6,141 nt of DNA, from the NCBI GenBank assembly GCA_023437755.1, contig JAEZFJ010000001.1, positions 1 to 6,141 on the forward strand, given 5' to 3'. Positions 6,119-6,141 of the stretch are shown in pieces. The notes below the pieces were generated by a model. The model ran no database searches and was not told the DNA's origin. It was given only the letters and a program-made list of their open reading frames with translations. Origin of the DNA: Pseudomonadota bacterium. Its GTDB lineage: Bacteria > Pseudomonadota > Alphaproteobacteria > Rhizobiales > Devosiaceae. Position 1 is the stretch's first letter; each line of letters begins with the position of its first letter. The translations under genes and the position numbers were made by a program.

Positions 6119-6129
6119 GGTGGTCTCTA

Positions 6130-6135
6130 CTCCCT
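6130..6135 (-). promoter_or_regulatory. ribosome binding site of the livK-type gene
   Basis: AGGGAG on the minus strand stands 11 nt before the ATG at 6118, slightly farther than usual but the only purine-rich match in the 23 bases available. It supports the chosen start. The operon promoter is not in the window. Confidence 0.55.
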
Positions 6136-6141
6136 AGGTGA

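Noticed and set aside
1..6141. Mobile elements, CRISPR arrays, tRNA/rRNA genes, phage or defence systems
   Set aside because: No transposase, integrase, regular spaced repeats, tRNA-like cloverleaf or defence-type protein was seen on either strand; nearly all the sequence is accounted for by metabolic genes.

Overview
The window is high-GC DNA that looks like an alphaproteobacterial chromosome, probably of the Rhizobiales/Hyphomicrobiales type. This rests on codon use, a complete branched-chain-amino-acid-type (HAAT) ABC transporter operon, and an alphaproteobacterial-style Prx5 peroxiredoxin. The assignment is inferred from style; no taxonomic marker gene is present.

Layout, left to right. 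Positions 1-579 (+) hold the C-terminal three quarters or so of a TrmN6-like (COG4123) tRNA-modifying methyltransferase whose start lies off the left edge. Positions 580-718 are a short intergenic region with a possible sigma70-type promoter and a GC-rich tandem repeat/hairpin. Positions 719-1201 (+) encode a complete Prx5/type II peroxiredoxin, closed by a strong rho-independent terminator at 1230-1258. From 1289 to 6118 everything is on the minus strand and reads right to left as one five-gene operon: livK-type periplasmic binding protein (6118-4820), livG-type ATPase (4713-3982), livF-type ATPase (3970-3266), livH-type permease (3198-2305) and livM-type permease (2308-1289). The peroxiredoxin gene and the liv operon converge on the 1202-1288 gap.

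The five liv genes supply every part of a HAAT importer: a secreted solute receptor, two different membrane permeases and two different ATPases. The junctions are 106 nt (K-G), 11 nt (G-F), 67 nt (F-H) and a 4-nt ATGA overlap (H-M). The two long junctions both contain inverted repeats that would fold in the mRNA. The K-G hairpin is the more striking: about 16 pairs with one mismatch, and its non-Watson-Crick pairs are G-U only on the transcribed strand. It probably protects or partly attenuates the message so that more binding protein is made than transporter.

The transported solute cannot be read from the sequence. The receptor appears to lack the acidic residue that holds the amino group in E. 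coli LIV-binding protein, so an amino acid should not be assumed. I saw no mobile element, CRISPR array, RNA gene, toxin-antitoxin or defence gene. This is mostly an ordinary metabolic region, and the points worth a second look are details of the operon and of individual proteins.
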